Source of the DNA: a bacterium
GTDB lineage: Bacteria > Planctomycetota > Planctomycetia > Pirellulales > Pirellulaceae
Direction of reading: 5' to 3'
Length of the DNA: 5,313 bases
Assembly: GCA_030432015.1 (NCBI GenBank)
Contig: JAUIHJ010000605.1
Location: 1-5,313, forward strand
Every line of letters begins with the position of its first letter. Within the stretch, counting starts at the first letter, position 1. Of this stretch, positions 1-5,313 are shown piece after piece. The notes below the pieces were generated by a model. That model was given only the letters and a program-made list of their open reading frames with translations. It had not been told where the DNA came from and made no database searches. Made by a program: the position numbers and the translations under genes.

Positions 1-410
1 CCCACGTGCTGGCAACCATGGGCGGCGTACTCGAATCTGTCATGACGGACATTAAGGCGGAGTCGGCCCACTGGCGAGACACGGTGGTGCTCATCTGGGG
101 TTCAGCCGCGTGCAGCAGCGTCACCGACAATATTCCGCTGGCGGCGATGTTGTCCAGCATTCTCGCGGAACTTGGCGCGCCGACCGCCATCGACGGCACC
201 GAGTCCGGTCTGTGGTGGGCAGTCGTCTTTGGCGCAAATCTGGGGGGAAATCTGACGCCCATCGGATCGGCGTCCACGTTGGTCGCCGTGACCATCATGC
301 ACAAACACAAATTGCCACTGTCGTTCCTGGCCTTTGTCAAAGCAGCCATTCCGTACGCCCTGGTGCAACTCGTTTTGGCCACGGCCTATGTGCTTATTTT
401 TCTACGATAG
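1..410 (+). CDS. ArsB/NhaD-type (IT superfamily) ion permease, C-terminal part
   Basis: This is the 3' end of a membrane transporter gene. The frame is already open at the left edge, so the start lies outside the window, and the gene ends with TAG at 408-410. About 135 residues are visible. The hallmark is a re-entrant hairpin motif with TDNIPLAAML (visible residues about 40-50), followed by LWWAVVFGANLGGNLTPIGS. This matches the second half of ArsB, NhaD and SLC13-like permeases, where a conserved VDN(I/V)P is followed by a glycine-rich GANLGGN-PIG segment that lines the ion pathway. The last 25 residues form a final hydrophobic helix ending in LIFLR. Members export arsenite or exchange sodium for protons at the inner membrane. 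The substrate cannot be told from this fragment, and no ars or nha neighbour is visible. Confidence is high for the superfamily and low for the ion. Confidence 0.85.
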   Translation, partial: HVLATMGGVLESVMTDIKAESAHWRDTVVLIWGSAACSSVTDNIPLAAMLSSILAELGAPTAIDGTESGLWWAVVFGANLGGNLTPIGSASTLVAVTIMHKHKLPLSFLAFVKAAIPYALVQLVLATAYVLIFLR

Positions 411-547
411 CGCTTGTCCTTCGCTCCAGTTCTACGCAATTAAACGCCGATCTCCTGGGACCGCCGGATGCCCTGCCTCGACGCGACGTGGCGGCCGTAA
501 CCGCGGGGCTGGCAAGAAACCGTCTGCAAGGTACAGGCCGGCGGTGG

Positions 548-1633
548 CTACGCGGCGACCGCTCGATGCGCAGCCACCAGCGCGGCCGCGAGCAGCCCCC
601 ACGCGACCGTCGCGCCCGCAACCAACAGGGGATGGACCGTGCCACGAACCGCAACCGCCCCCAGCGCCGCCTCGGGCGTCTCGGCGGTGACATACCCCGG
701 ATTCCAATCGCTGCCGTCCGGCAATCGCCAGCGGGTGCGGTTCTGGAACATGATCATCATCAACGCCGCGGCGGCCAGCACCGCGGCAGCCAGCAGGGGC
801 AGCGGGGTATGTGCGACGCCTCCATCAGGCAGTGGAGTCAGCCCGCGGATCGGATACGCTTCCGCGAATCGCATCGTCAGAAAGGCAAGACTGTTATTCA
901 GGGTATGCAAGATAATGGGCGCGAACAGGGACTTGGTTGTCAGAAACACATACTGCAAACCGATTCCCAAAGCGAACGCGCCAATTGCTTGAACGGGTTC
1001 GATATGCATCGCGCCAAACAGCCCCGCGGCAAGTATGGTACCGCCGATGACTCCATATCTGGCGACCAACCCACGACTTAGCAAACCACGGCAGTAGACC
1101 TCTTCCCCTAATCCAGGCAGCAAGCAGGCCCCCAGGAACACCAGCCAGGCCGGGCGCGAAGCGAACCGCAGAAACACCTCCCCACCCTTCTCATTGAGCG
1201 TCCGGAGCAACTCGATTTCGTAGGACTGCAGTACGTCCGTGACGCAATTCGTCACTTCGCTCGCCAGCACGGCGAACGGTACCGTCAGAGCCAGCACGGA
1301 AACCAACTGCCCAACCGACACGCGGCGCCACGCCAGCTTGCGACCGATCGTCCGCCCAAAAAATAGCCAGCAGATTGCCACCGAAACGGCCAAGGTGGCG
1401 AAGGTCAGCACGGGAAGCAGGGTCACCTGAAATTCATCGGTAAACCGAGCAAGTTCGTGCGGCCGGGCGGTGGCAACGACGAACACTCCCGCTGCAACGA
1501 CCACGGCAACGGATCCCACAACAATCTGCACGAACAGGGGAATGGTGGTGAGTGCCACGGCAAACAGCAGGCCGGGTTGCGGCAGCGCGAGGCGCCCAGC
1601 GAGCGGCGATCCGGCCGGCAAGTTCTGCGACAA
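548..1633 (-). CDS. CPBP-family intramembrane glutamic protease (CAAX-prenyl-protease/Abi-like)
   Basis: This encodes a polytopic membrane protein of 361 residues if counted from TTG at 1633. All three signatures of the CPBP (ABI, Rce1-like) family are present: GLGEEVYCRG with the EExxxR motif (Glu177, Glu178, Arg182), FGAMH with His210, and HTLNN with His243 and Asn247. These residues form the active site inside the membrane in Rce1-type enzymes. Hydrophobic segments lie at about 22-54, 71-92, 107-126, 163-175, 195-209, 214-245, 279-297 and 334-355. After the catalytic core there is a tail of about 105 residues: two further membrane helices around a polar loop (about 298-333) containing WRLPDGSDWNPGYVT. 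The substrate is unknown; bacterial members act in peptide or membrane-protein processing and in bacteriocin immunity. The gene follows carA on the same strand and may be co-transcribed. The start is doubtful: the frame has no ATG or GTG upstream of 1633 before a TGA near 1730, and a better N-terminus exists in another frame from 1733. Confidence 0.88.
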   Translation of the reverse strand: MSQNLPAGSPLAGRLALPQPGLLFAVALTTIPLFVQIVVGSVAVVVAAGVFVVATARPHELARFTDEFQVTLLPVLTFATLAVSVAICWLFFGRTIGRKLAWRRVSVGQLVSVLALTVPFAVLASEVTNCVTDVLQSYEIELLRTLNEKGGEVFLRFASRPAWLVFLGACLLPGLGEEVYCRGLLSRGLVARYGVIGGTILAAGLFGAMHIEPVQAIGAFALGIGLQYVFLTTKSLFAPIILHTLNNSLAFLTMRFAEAYPIRGLTPLPDGGVAHTPLPLLAAAVLAAAALMMIMFQNRTRWRLPDGSDWNPGYVTAETPEAALGAVAVRGTVHPLLVAGATVAWGLLAAALVAAHRAVAA

Positions 1634-1733
1634 GATCCGCTGGGGGCATTTCGATGGGTCGCGCAGAATCTTGAGGTTCGTCGTGCGCGGGCTCCGGCGC
1701 TGGGAATTCGGGAGTGGAATCGGCTGGGTTCAT
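1634..1733 (-). other. Probable true N-terminal segment of the CPBP protease gene, out of frame by one base
   Basis: An ATG at 1733-1731, 40 bases after the carA stop, opens a frame starting MNPADSTPEFPAPEPAHDEP. It is rich in Pro, Glu, Asp and Ala, like the short disordered cytoplasmic leaders that often precede the first helix of such proteases. It is not in the frame of the protease core. The protease frame itself has no ATG or GTG here, and its first codon is a TTG. Dropping one base from the run of five G at 1642-1646 (plus strand) would join residue 29 (Met) to PQRILSQNLPAG and the core, giving about 394 residues. This could be a sequencing error, a real frameshift mutation, or chance. 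The first-position G bias and disordered-type composition favour coding; the GC content of third positions does not. Confidence 0.4.
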
Positions 1734-1773
1734 CGGCAGGCGGGGGGCGAGCAGGGTCGAGCGGTCATGCAGG

Positions 1774-2898
1774 CTAAGCGCGGGAACCCTGCATGGCATC
1801 GATGAATTGCTCGAACAGGTACTGGCTGTCGTGAGGTCCGGCCGACGCTTCGGGATGATACTGCACGCTAAACGCCGCCATTTCGCGGTGCCGCAGGCCG
1901 GCAATCGTGTCGTCGTTCAGGTTGCGATGCGTGATCTCAAAATGCGCCGGCAATGACTCTTCGTCGACCGCAAAACCGTGGTTCTGCGATGTGATTTCGA
2001 CCCGGCCATTGACCAGGTTCAGAACTGGCTGATTGGCGCCGCGATGACCAAATTTCAGTTTGAATGTGCTGGCACCACCGGCCAGTGCCAGCAACTGGTG
2101 GCCAAGGCAAATGCCGAACACGGGAACCTTTCCCAGCACCCCTTGGATCGCTTCGATCGCGTACGTCAACGGCTCGGGATCCCCGGGCCCGTTGGAGAGA
2201 AAAATCCCATCGGGTTGGCGGCTGAGGATCTCTTCAGCCGAGGAGGTCCCCGGCAGAATGCTGACGCGACACCCTTGGGACCGCAGGTGGCGGGGAATAT
2301 TCCATTTCATCCCAAAATCCAAAGCGACAACATGTAGATTATGAGTTGGGGCGGGGCGGCTGTGCAGATTCGACCACGCTCCCAGTTCTTCGTCCCACTG
2401 ACGATCGGCATCCGGCATCACTTCGCGTACCAGATCACGGCCGACCAGCCCGGGGCTGGCGATCGCCTTCTTCACCAGGCTTGCGTCGTCTAAATCGACC
2501 GTCGAGAGAATGCCTTTCATGGCGCCTTTGATGCGGATCCGACGTACCAAAGCCCGCGTGTCGATGCCGGCAAGGGCCACAATACCATGTTGCTGTAAGT
2601 AGCTTTGAAGATCGCCGCTGGCACGGAAATTACTTGGAACCCGGCTATTCTCCCGGACGACAAAACCGGCCAGGTGTGGCTTGCTACTTTCGAGATCCTC
2701 AGTATTGATACCGTAGTTACCAATCTGTGGGTAAGTCATCGTGACAATCTGGCCACGATAACTGGGATCGGTGAGGATCTCCTGATATCCGGTCATCGAG
2801 GTATTGAAAACGGCCTCGCCGTCAACTTCGCCCTCAGCGCCGAACGACTCGCCGACGAACACAGTACCATCCTCGAGTGCAAGTTTTGCGATGCTCAT
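1774..2898 (-). CDS. carA: Carbamoyl-phosphate synthase small (glutaminase) subunit
   Basis: CarA hydrolyses glutamine and passes ammonia through a tunnel to CarB, which makes carbamoyl phosphate in the cytoplasm for arginine and pyrimidine synthesis. The protein is 374 residues, close to the usual 370-390. Residues 1-150 form the N-terminal CarA domain, with FNTSMTGYQEILTDPSYRGQ (31-50), TYPQIGNYGIN (55-65) and GIDTRALVRRIR (111-122). Residues about 187-370 form a class I glutamine amidotransferase domain: LSNGPGDP (234-241), FGICLGHQ with nucleophile Cys264, FGHRGANQPV (283-292), SQNHGFAV (304-311), and QYHPEAS with His348 and Glu350. The catalytic triad is complete. The ATG at 2898 gives the conserved start MSIAKLALEDGT. 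Upstream there is no strong Shine-Dalgarno, only AAGAA 8 to 12 bases before the start. carB is not adjacent on either side within the window, and a CPBP protease gene follows instead. The long non-coding DNA before carA suggests its own promoter. Confidence 0.97.
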   Translation of the reverse strand: MSIAKLALEDGTVFVGESFGAEGEVDGEAVFNTSMTGYQEILTDPSYRGQIVTMTYPQIGNYGINTEDLESSKPHLAGFVVRENSRVPSNFRASGDLQSYLQQHGIVALAGIDTRALVRRIRIKGAMKGILSTVDLDDASLVKKAIASPGLVGRDLVREVMPDADRQWDEELGAWSNLHSRPAPTHNLHVVALDFGMKWNIPRHLRSQGCRVSILPGTSSAEEILSRQPDGIFLSNGPGDPEPLTYAIEAIQGVLGKVPVFGICLGHQLLALAGGASTFKLKFGHRGANQPVLNLVNGRVEITSQNHGFAVDEESLPAHFEITHRNLNDDTIAGLRHREMAAFSVQYHPEASAGPHDSQYLFEQFIDAMQGSRA

Positions 2899-2911
2899 GA
2901 TTCAATTCTTG

Positions 2912-2939
2912 AAAATAGGCAAACTCAGCAAGCCAGCAA
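2912..2939 (-). promoter_or_regulatory. Possible weak promoter for carA
   Basis: On the minus strand a TTGCTG (2939-2934) is followed after 16 bases by TATTTT (2917-2912), loosely matching the -35 and -10 boxes of a housekeeping sigma factor (three and four of six bases). It lies so close to the carA ATG at 2898 that the transcript would have a very short or no leader. The match is weak, and such boxes arise often by chance. It is offered only because it sits where a carA promoter could be. Confidence 0.2.
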
Positions 2940-2950
2940 CAGCCCCCATG

Positions 2951-2966
2951 GGTCGTCCCAACGACC
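2951..2966 (-). promoter_or_regulatory. Small hairpin upstream of carA
   Basis: GGTCGT and ACGACC form a perfect 6-bp stem around a four-base loop, ending about 52 bases before the carA ATG. It would lie in the carA 5' leader only if transcription begins further upstream than the weak promoter at 2912-2939. No T-run follows on either strand, so it does not look like a terminator. The inverted repeat is visible directly; a regulatory role is a guess. Confidence 0.3.
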
Positions 2967-2997
2967 AAATCGGGCATGCCATCAGACGAAAAATCGC

Positions 2998-3047
2998 ATG
3001 CCGGAATCTTGGAAGACAACTCAATGTAAAGTTGCCAGCCCCGGCAT
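2998..3047 (-). promoter_or_regulatory. Nested inverted repeat upstream of carA
   Basis: An outer 7-bp inverted repeat, ATGCCGG (2998-3004) with CCGGCAT (3041-3047), encloses an inner 5-bp stem, CAACT (3018-3022) with AGTTG (3031-3035), around an eight-base loop. The structure is symmetrical enough to fold on either strand, 100 to 150 bases before carA. It could be a leader element or an operator, or it may have no function. No known riboswitch class is recognised. Confidence 0.3.
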
Positions 3048-3118
3048 CCCGATACCTTGAACTGCTTGGCTGTGGGTCTCCGTTCTGGAAAAAGTTTCAG
3101 CGCGGTCAGTCAATCGAG

Positions 3119-3158
3119 AAAGGGTCCTTGATTCGGCGATCAAGGGCCCTTTTACTTT
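3119..3158 (+). terminator. Strong intrinsic terminator, T-tail on the plus strand
   Basis: A 14-base left arm (3119-3132, AAAGGGTCCTTGAT) pairs with 3139-3152 (ATCAAGGGCCCTTT) across a six-base loop, TCGGCG. The only departure from perfect complementarity is one base that gives a U-G or A-C position depending on the strand; on the plus strand it is a tolerated wobble. The plus-strand tail reads TTTTACTTT, the classic Rho-independent pattern. On the minus strand the stem is followed by the weaker TTTCTCGATT, so it may also stop minus-strand transcripts between alaC and carA. No plus-strand gene is visible upstream that would need it. Confidence 0.75.
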
Positions 3159-3190
3159 GCGCACTTGGAATGGCCGCATTATAGCGATCA

Positions 3191-3202
3191 AGTCGGCCGA
3201 CT
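3191..3202. repeat. 12-bp perfect palindrome
   Basis: AGTCGGCCGACT is its own reverse complement over 12 bases, in the gap beside the terminator hairpin. Such sites can be operators for dimeric repressors, but no second copy or nearby promoter is seen, and GC-rich palindromes of this size can occur by chance. Confidence 0.35.
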
Positions 3203-3282
3203 GACAGAACGGGCCGGCAGCCCCCCGAAACATCCACGCACAAACGGCTGCCTTCGTTAAAGTGCCCCATCGTCAAGTTCTT

Positions 3283-3348
3283 TTGGGAGAGGGCCGGAAT
3301 GAGGGGGGTTGCGCGCGAGGCCCCCTCGTCCTAACCGCCTCCCCCCAA
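3283..3348. repeat. Palindromic intergenic repeat-like element
   Basis: This 66-base stretch begins TTGGGAGAGGG and ends CCTCCCCCCAA, with a perfect 7-bp centre stem of GAGGGGG (3301-3307) and CCCCCTC (3321-3327) around a loop rich in GCGC. The arms are imperfect reverse complements over about 27 bases. The wording (GGGAGAGGG, GAGGGGG, CCCCCTCGTCCTAACC) resembles the short dispersed palindromes of the CCCTAACCCTCTCCC type that I recall between genes in many planctomycete and other GC-rich genomes. Only one copy is in the window, so the repeat nature is inferred from resemblance. Confidence 0.5.
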
Positions 3349-3464
3349 TCCAATTCGGCAACGTGGAATCGGTACGCAAGATCGATGGCTCCTTGAATAC
3401 GGAGGAGACGGGACCAGCATCACGCAACTTCCATGCACGTCACCGAGGGATGCCGTCATTCGTT

Positions 3465-3494
3465 CACGCCGCCGACACTTCGGTTTGCGGCGTG
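3465..3494. repeat. Hairpin in the region downstream of alaC
   Basis: CACGCCGC (3465-3472) and GCGGCGTG (3487-3494) form a perfect 8-bp stem around a 14-base loop that can itself fold a short CGA/TCG stem. On the minus strand it lies about 100 bases after the alaC stop. No T-run follows on either strand, so it is not a canonical intrinsic terminator, though it could protect a 3' end. Confidence 0.4.
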
Positions 3495-3524
3495 GGGGTA
3501 GGACGCCCTGGGGATGGCTGCCTG

Positions 3525-3570
3525 GTCGCTCGAAAGCGACGCAGCGGCGATTTCCGCTGCCGGGCTTTCC
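3525..3570 (-). terminator. Hairpin pair just after alaC, possible 3'-end structure
   Basis: Starting 27 bases after the alaC stop, the minus strand carries an inner 7-bp stem, GCAGCGG (3541-3547) with CCGCTGC (3554-3560). It can be extended across a 3-by-3 internal loop by GAAAGC (3532-3537) with GCTTTC (3564-3569). An alternative 6-bp hairpin, GTCGCT-CGAA-AGCGAC (3525-3540), competes for the same bases as the outer extension. The position directly behind the stop suits a transcript end or 3' stabiliser. There is no T-run, so true intrinsic termination is doubtful. Confidence 0.4.
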
Positions 3571-3596
3571 GTCGACCTGAACCTGGACGCTCCCTT

Positions 3597-4865
3597 TCAG
3601 TGGGCGGCGTATTTTTTTTCTTCGCGGTCCAGGCAGCGGCTGATCTGACGGACAGCCTGGCGGAGTCGATTCTCATTTTCGACCAGCGCCAGCCGCAGGT
3701 ACCCCTCGCCGGCCGTCCCGAAGCCGCTACCGGGGCTCACCGCGACGTCCCCCTTATCCAGGAGCATCATGCCAAATTCCATGGTGCTCAACCGGCTCGC
3801 CCAGGGCTCAGGGATTTTCGCCCAGAGAAACATCCCGGCTTTGGGCTTTTGGACATTCCACCCGATTCGCTGAAGCCCTTCGGCCAGCACATTGCGTCGC
3901 TTCTGATAGATTTGGGACTGTGCTTCAACGGCCGCTTCGGTGTGTCGCAGCGCGACAATCGCGGCGACCTGGATGGCCTGGAACATTCCATAATCGTAGT
4001 ACCCCTTGATTACCCCCAGGGCCTTGATCATCTCCGCGTTGCCACAGCAAAAACCGACCCGCCAGCCGGCCATGTTGTAGCCTTTGCTCATCGTTGTAAA
4101 CTCGACGCCGACCTCAGACGCCCCAGGCGCGGCCAGGAAACTGGGTGGTTGATAGCCATCAAACGCCACGTCGGCATAAGCGAAGTCGCTGATGACCATG
4201 AAGCCATACCGCTTGGCCAGCTTGACGACCTCGCGATAAAAATCCGGCTCCACCGTGACCGTGGAAGGATTATGCGGGTAGTTGATGACCAGCAACTTCG
4301 GCTTCGGATAGAGGTGCTGGCAGGTGTAGGCGATATTCGAGAGAAACTGCTCACTGTCGGCCACTTCCAGCGCAATGACGTTGCCCGCCGCCAAGGCGAC
4401 CGCGTACATGTGCACGGGAAAATAGGGCGCCGGCACAATGGCGGTGTCGCCCGGCCCCATCAACGCCAGGCACATATGGCTGAATCCCTCTTTGGATCCC
4501 AGGCAGGTGATGACTTCCGTTTCTGGATCGAGACGCGTGCCGTAGCGTGTCAAATACTTGCTGGCCACCTCGCGACGCAGATTGACGATTCCGTTCGACT
4601 TGCTGTAGCCGTGATTCGCCGGATCATGTGCAGCCTCGGTCAACTTCTCCACAACCATGTCCGCGGGGGGGTCCGATGGATTTCCCATCCCCAGATCGAT
4701 CACGTCGCTACCGGCTTGACGCTTTTCGAGCAATTGGGCGTTGATTTTCCCAAACAGATAAGGGGGCAACCGATAGACGCGGGCGGCCAATTCAATCCGC
4801 GGCGCGCCGTCACGACTGGAGCGTTGCTGATTCGGCGGCAATTCAGGGAGATCGTACTCGGACAT
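3597..4865 (-). CDS. alaC: Alanine aminotransferase, AlaC-type (PLP fold type I)
   Basis: This cytoplasmic aminotransferase would convert pyruvate and glutamate to alanine and 2-oxoglutarate, using pyridoxal phosphate. The sequence follows E. coli AlaC nearly throughout: RLPPYLFGKINAQ, DLGMGNPSDPP, HGYSKSNGI, GSKEGFSHM, YPKPKL, RYGFMVISDFAYAD, EFTTMSKGYNMAGWRVGF, KGYYDYGMFQAIQVAA, AGMFLWAKIPEP and VSPGSGFG. Counting from ATG at 4865 (422 residues; E. coli AlaC has 412), the cofactor lysine is Lys261, with Asn199 in NYPHNP, Asp227 and Tyr230 in SDFAYAD, and substrate-carboxylate Arg391. The related LL-diaminopimelate aminotransferase is the main alternative. The frame is open 19 codons further to a TTG at 4922, but ATG with MSEYDLPELPP fits the family length better; neither has a clear Shine-Dalgarno. 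A run of eight A lies in the EEKKYAAH end, so slippage there would change only the last few residues. An alpha/beta hydrolase gene lies 97 bases upstream on the same strand. Confidence 0.93.
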   Translation of the reverse strand: MSEYDLPELPPNQQRSSRDGAPRIELAARVYRLPPYLFGKINAQLLEKRQAGSDVIDLGMGNPSDPPADMVVEKLTEAAHDPANHGYSKSNGIVNLRREVASKYLTRYGTRLDPETEVITCLGSKEGFSHMCLALMGPGDTAIVPAPYFPVHMYAVALAAGNVIALEVADSEQFLSNIAYTCQHLYPKPKLLVINYPHNPSTVTVEPDFYREVVKLAKRYGFMVISDFAYADVAFDGYQPPSFLAAPGASEVGVEFTTMSKGYNMAGWRVGFCCGNAEMIKALGVIKGYYDYGMFQAIQVAAIVALRHTEAAVEAQSQIYQKRRNVLAEGLQRIGWNVQKPKAGMFLWAKIPEPWASRLSTMEFGMMLLDKGDVAVSPGSGFGTAGEGYLRLALVENENRLRQAVRQISRCLDREEKKYAAH

Positions 4866-4962
4866 AGTCGCAAACTGGGCACCAGGGAGTGGGTTGGCCG
4901 TCAGGGCCGTGGATTTCAACAATACTCATGATCGGCCGAAAAGGGAATTCTGGCCAGCCCGG

Positions 4963-5313
4963 TCAGTCTTTCAGCAAATGTCGGTCGAACCACGCGACCC
5001 AGGCCTCGGCGGCACGCTGGGCGTCGGCTCCGGCAAATCCGTGAGCCGCTCCCTTGATCGTGAGTAACTCGGTGGGGACCTCGGCTTGCTTTAAGGCAGC
5101 CAGCATGTTCTCGCTGTGCTCGATTGGCACCAGCTTGTCCAGATCGCCGTGAACCATTAATGTCGGGGCGTCGTCGGCACTTGCGTGCAGCAGAGGTGAC
5201 ACTTCGTCGGCCAGATCCACATCGAATTGCAAGGCCGGAAAGGTCTTGGTCAAGCCTTCGTTCGTGACCAGCTCGCGGAGATCGGTTGGCGGAAAGTAGG
5301 CCACCACCGCGGC
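4963..5313 (-). CDS. Alpha/beta hydrolase (prolyl oligopeptidase/dienelactone hydrolase-like), C-terminal part
   Basis: This is the last 116 residues of a serine hydrolase. The frame runs off the right edge, so the start, any signal peptide and the nucleophile serine elbow are not visible, and it stops with TGA at 4963-4965. The fragment shows AAVVAYFPPTDLREL, the strand and loop that usually follow the nucleophile region. Next come APTLMVHGDLDKLVPIEHS with the acid residue Asp59 of the fragment (second D of GDLDKLVP), and IKGAAHGFAG with catalytic His91. The HGDxDxxVP spacing and the closing helix WVAWFDRHL are typical of the S9 peptidase, BD-FAE and dienelactone hydrolase branch, which cleave esters or peptides. 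The substrate is not predictable. A GTG at 5307 is internal and not a credible start. The gene is upstream of alaC on the same strand, with a 97-base spacer that shows no terminator. Confidence 0.85.
   Translation of the reverse strand, partial: AAVVAYFPPTDLRELVTNEGLTKTFPALQFDVDLADEVSPLLHASADDAPTLMVHGDLDKLVPIEHSENMLAALKQAEVPTELLTIKGAAHGFAGADAQRAAEAWVAWFDRHLLKD

Larger units (their letters stand above)
2899..3596. other. Non-coding gap between carA and alaC
   Basis: This gap of about 700 bases separates the carA start from the alaC stop; both genes are on the minus strand. I find no convincing protein gene: the open frames here are short, lack good starts and resemble no family. I also looked for tRNA T-loops and for the conserved cores of RNase P RNA, SRP RNA and tmRNA, and saw none. 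What it does hold is secondary structure. From right to left there are hairpins directly after alaC (3465-3570), a palindromic dispersed-repeat-like element (3283-3348), a 12-bp palindrome (3191-3202), a strong terminator hairpin (3119-3158), and two hairpins before carA (2951-3047). Confidence 0.7.

Noticed and set aside
411..547. Possible two-way terminator between the permease and protease genes
   Set aside because: Only 4-bp stems without T-runs were found in this convergent spacer.
110..1081. Open frame of 323 codons on the plus strand spanning the permease end and the protease gene
   Set aside because: It overlaps two well-supported genes in other frames, and its Arg/Gln-rich composition resembles no protein family.
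3203..3228. GACAGAAC next to GGGCCGGC, recalling the 3' end of RNase P RNA
   Set aside because: The rest of the conserved RNase P core is absent on both strands, and the bases after GACAGAAC do not match.
3021..3233. 70-codon minus-strand frame across the terminator hairpin
   Set aside because: It reads straight through the 14-bp hairpin, has a weak start context and shows no family resemblance.
4846..4929. Small minus-strand frame from ATG 4929 (28 codons) containing WCPVCD
   Set aside because: It overlaps the alaC start in another frame and stops inside alaC. The CxxC alone is not enough, and there is no ribosome-binding site.
3309..4931. Open frame of 540 codons on the plus strand, antisense to alaC
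   Set aside because: It mirrors alaC, whose motifs are unmistakable on the other strand. The translation is Arg/His/Gly-rich with no recognisable domain, as expected for the antisense of a GC-rich gene.

Overview
The window is ordinary, GC-rich bacterial chromosome. I recognise five protein genes and one non-coding gap of about 700 bases. The sequence of the carbamoyl-phosphate synthase small subunit, the weak or absent Shine-Dalgarno sites, and the loose mix of unrelated housekeeping genes suggest a planctomycete, possibly of the Pirellulales. This is an impression from recalled family sequences, not a search result. I see no mobile element, CRISPR array, tRNA or rRNA, and no convincing new multi-gene system.

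Layout: on the plus strand, positions 1-410 hold the end of an ArsB/NhaD-type (IT superfamily) ion permease. All other genes are on the minus strand. Read in their own direction these are: the C-terminal part of an alpha/beta hydrolase (5313 to 4963), an AlaC-type alanine aminotransferase (4865 to 3597), a non-coding gap (3596 to 2899), carA (2898 to 1774), and a CPBP-family intramembrane protease (about 1733 or 1633 to 548). The protease gene converges with the permease gene across a 137-base spacer in which I found no good terminator.

The hydrolase and alaC are about 97 bases apart, and carA and the protease 40 to 140 bases apart, so each pair could share a transcript. AlaC links pyruvate and glutamate to alanine. 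CarA supplies glutamine-derived ammonia for carbamoyl phosphate, which feeds arginine and pyrimidine synthesis. The partner carB is not in the window. Nothing ties the protease, hydrolase or permease to these pathways.

The points most worth a second look are in the non-coding DNA and at the protease start. The 2899-3596 gap holds a near-perfect 14-bp terminator hairpin whose T-rich tail faces the plus strand, where no gene is visible. It also holds a dispersed-repeat-like palindrome, a cluster of hairpins after alaC, and possible leader hairpins before carA. The protease frame has no ATG or GTG at its start, whereas a natural-looking N-terminus lies in another frame just upstream. One base in a run of five G would join the two.
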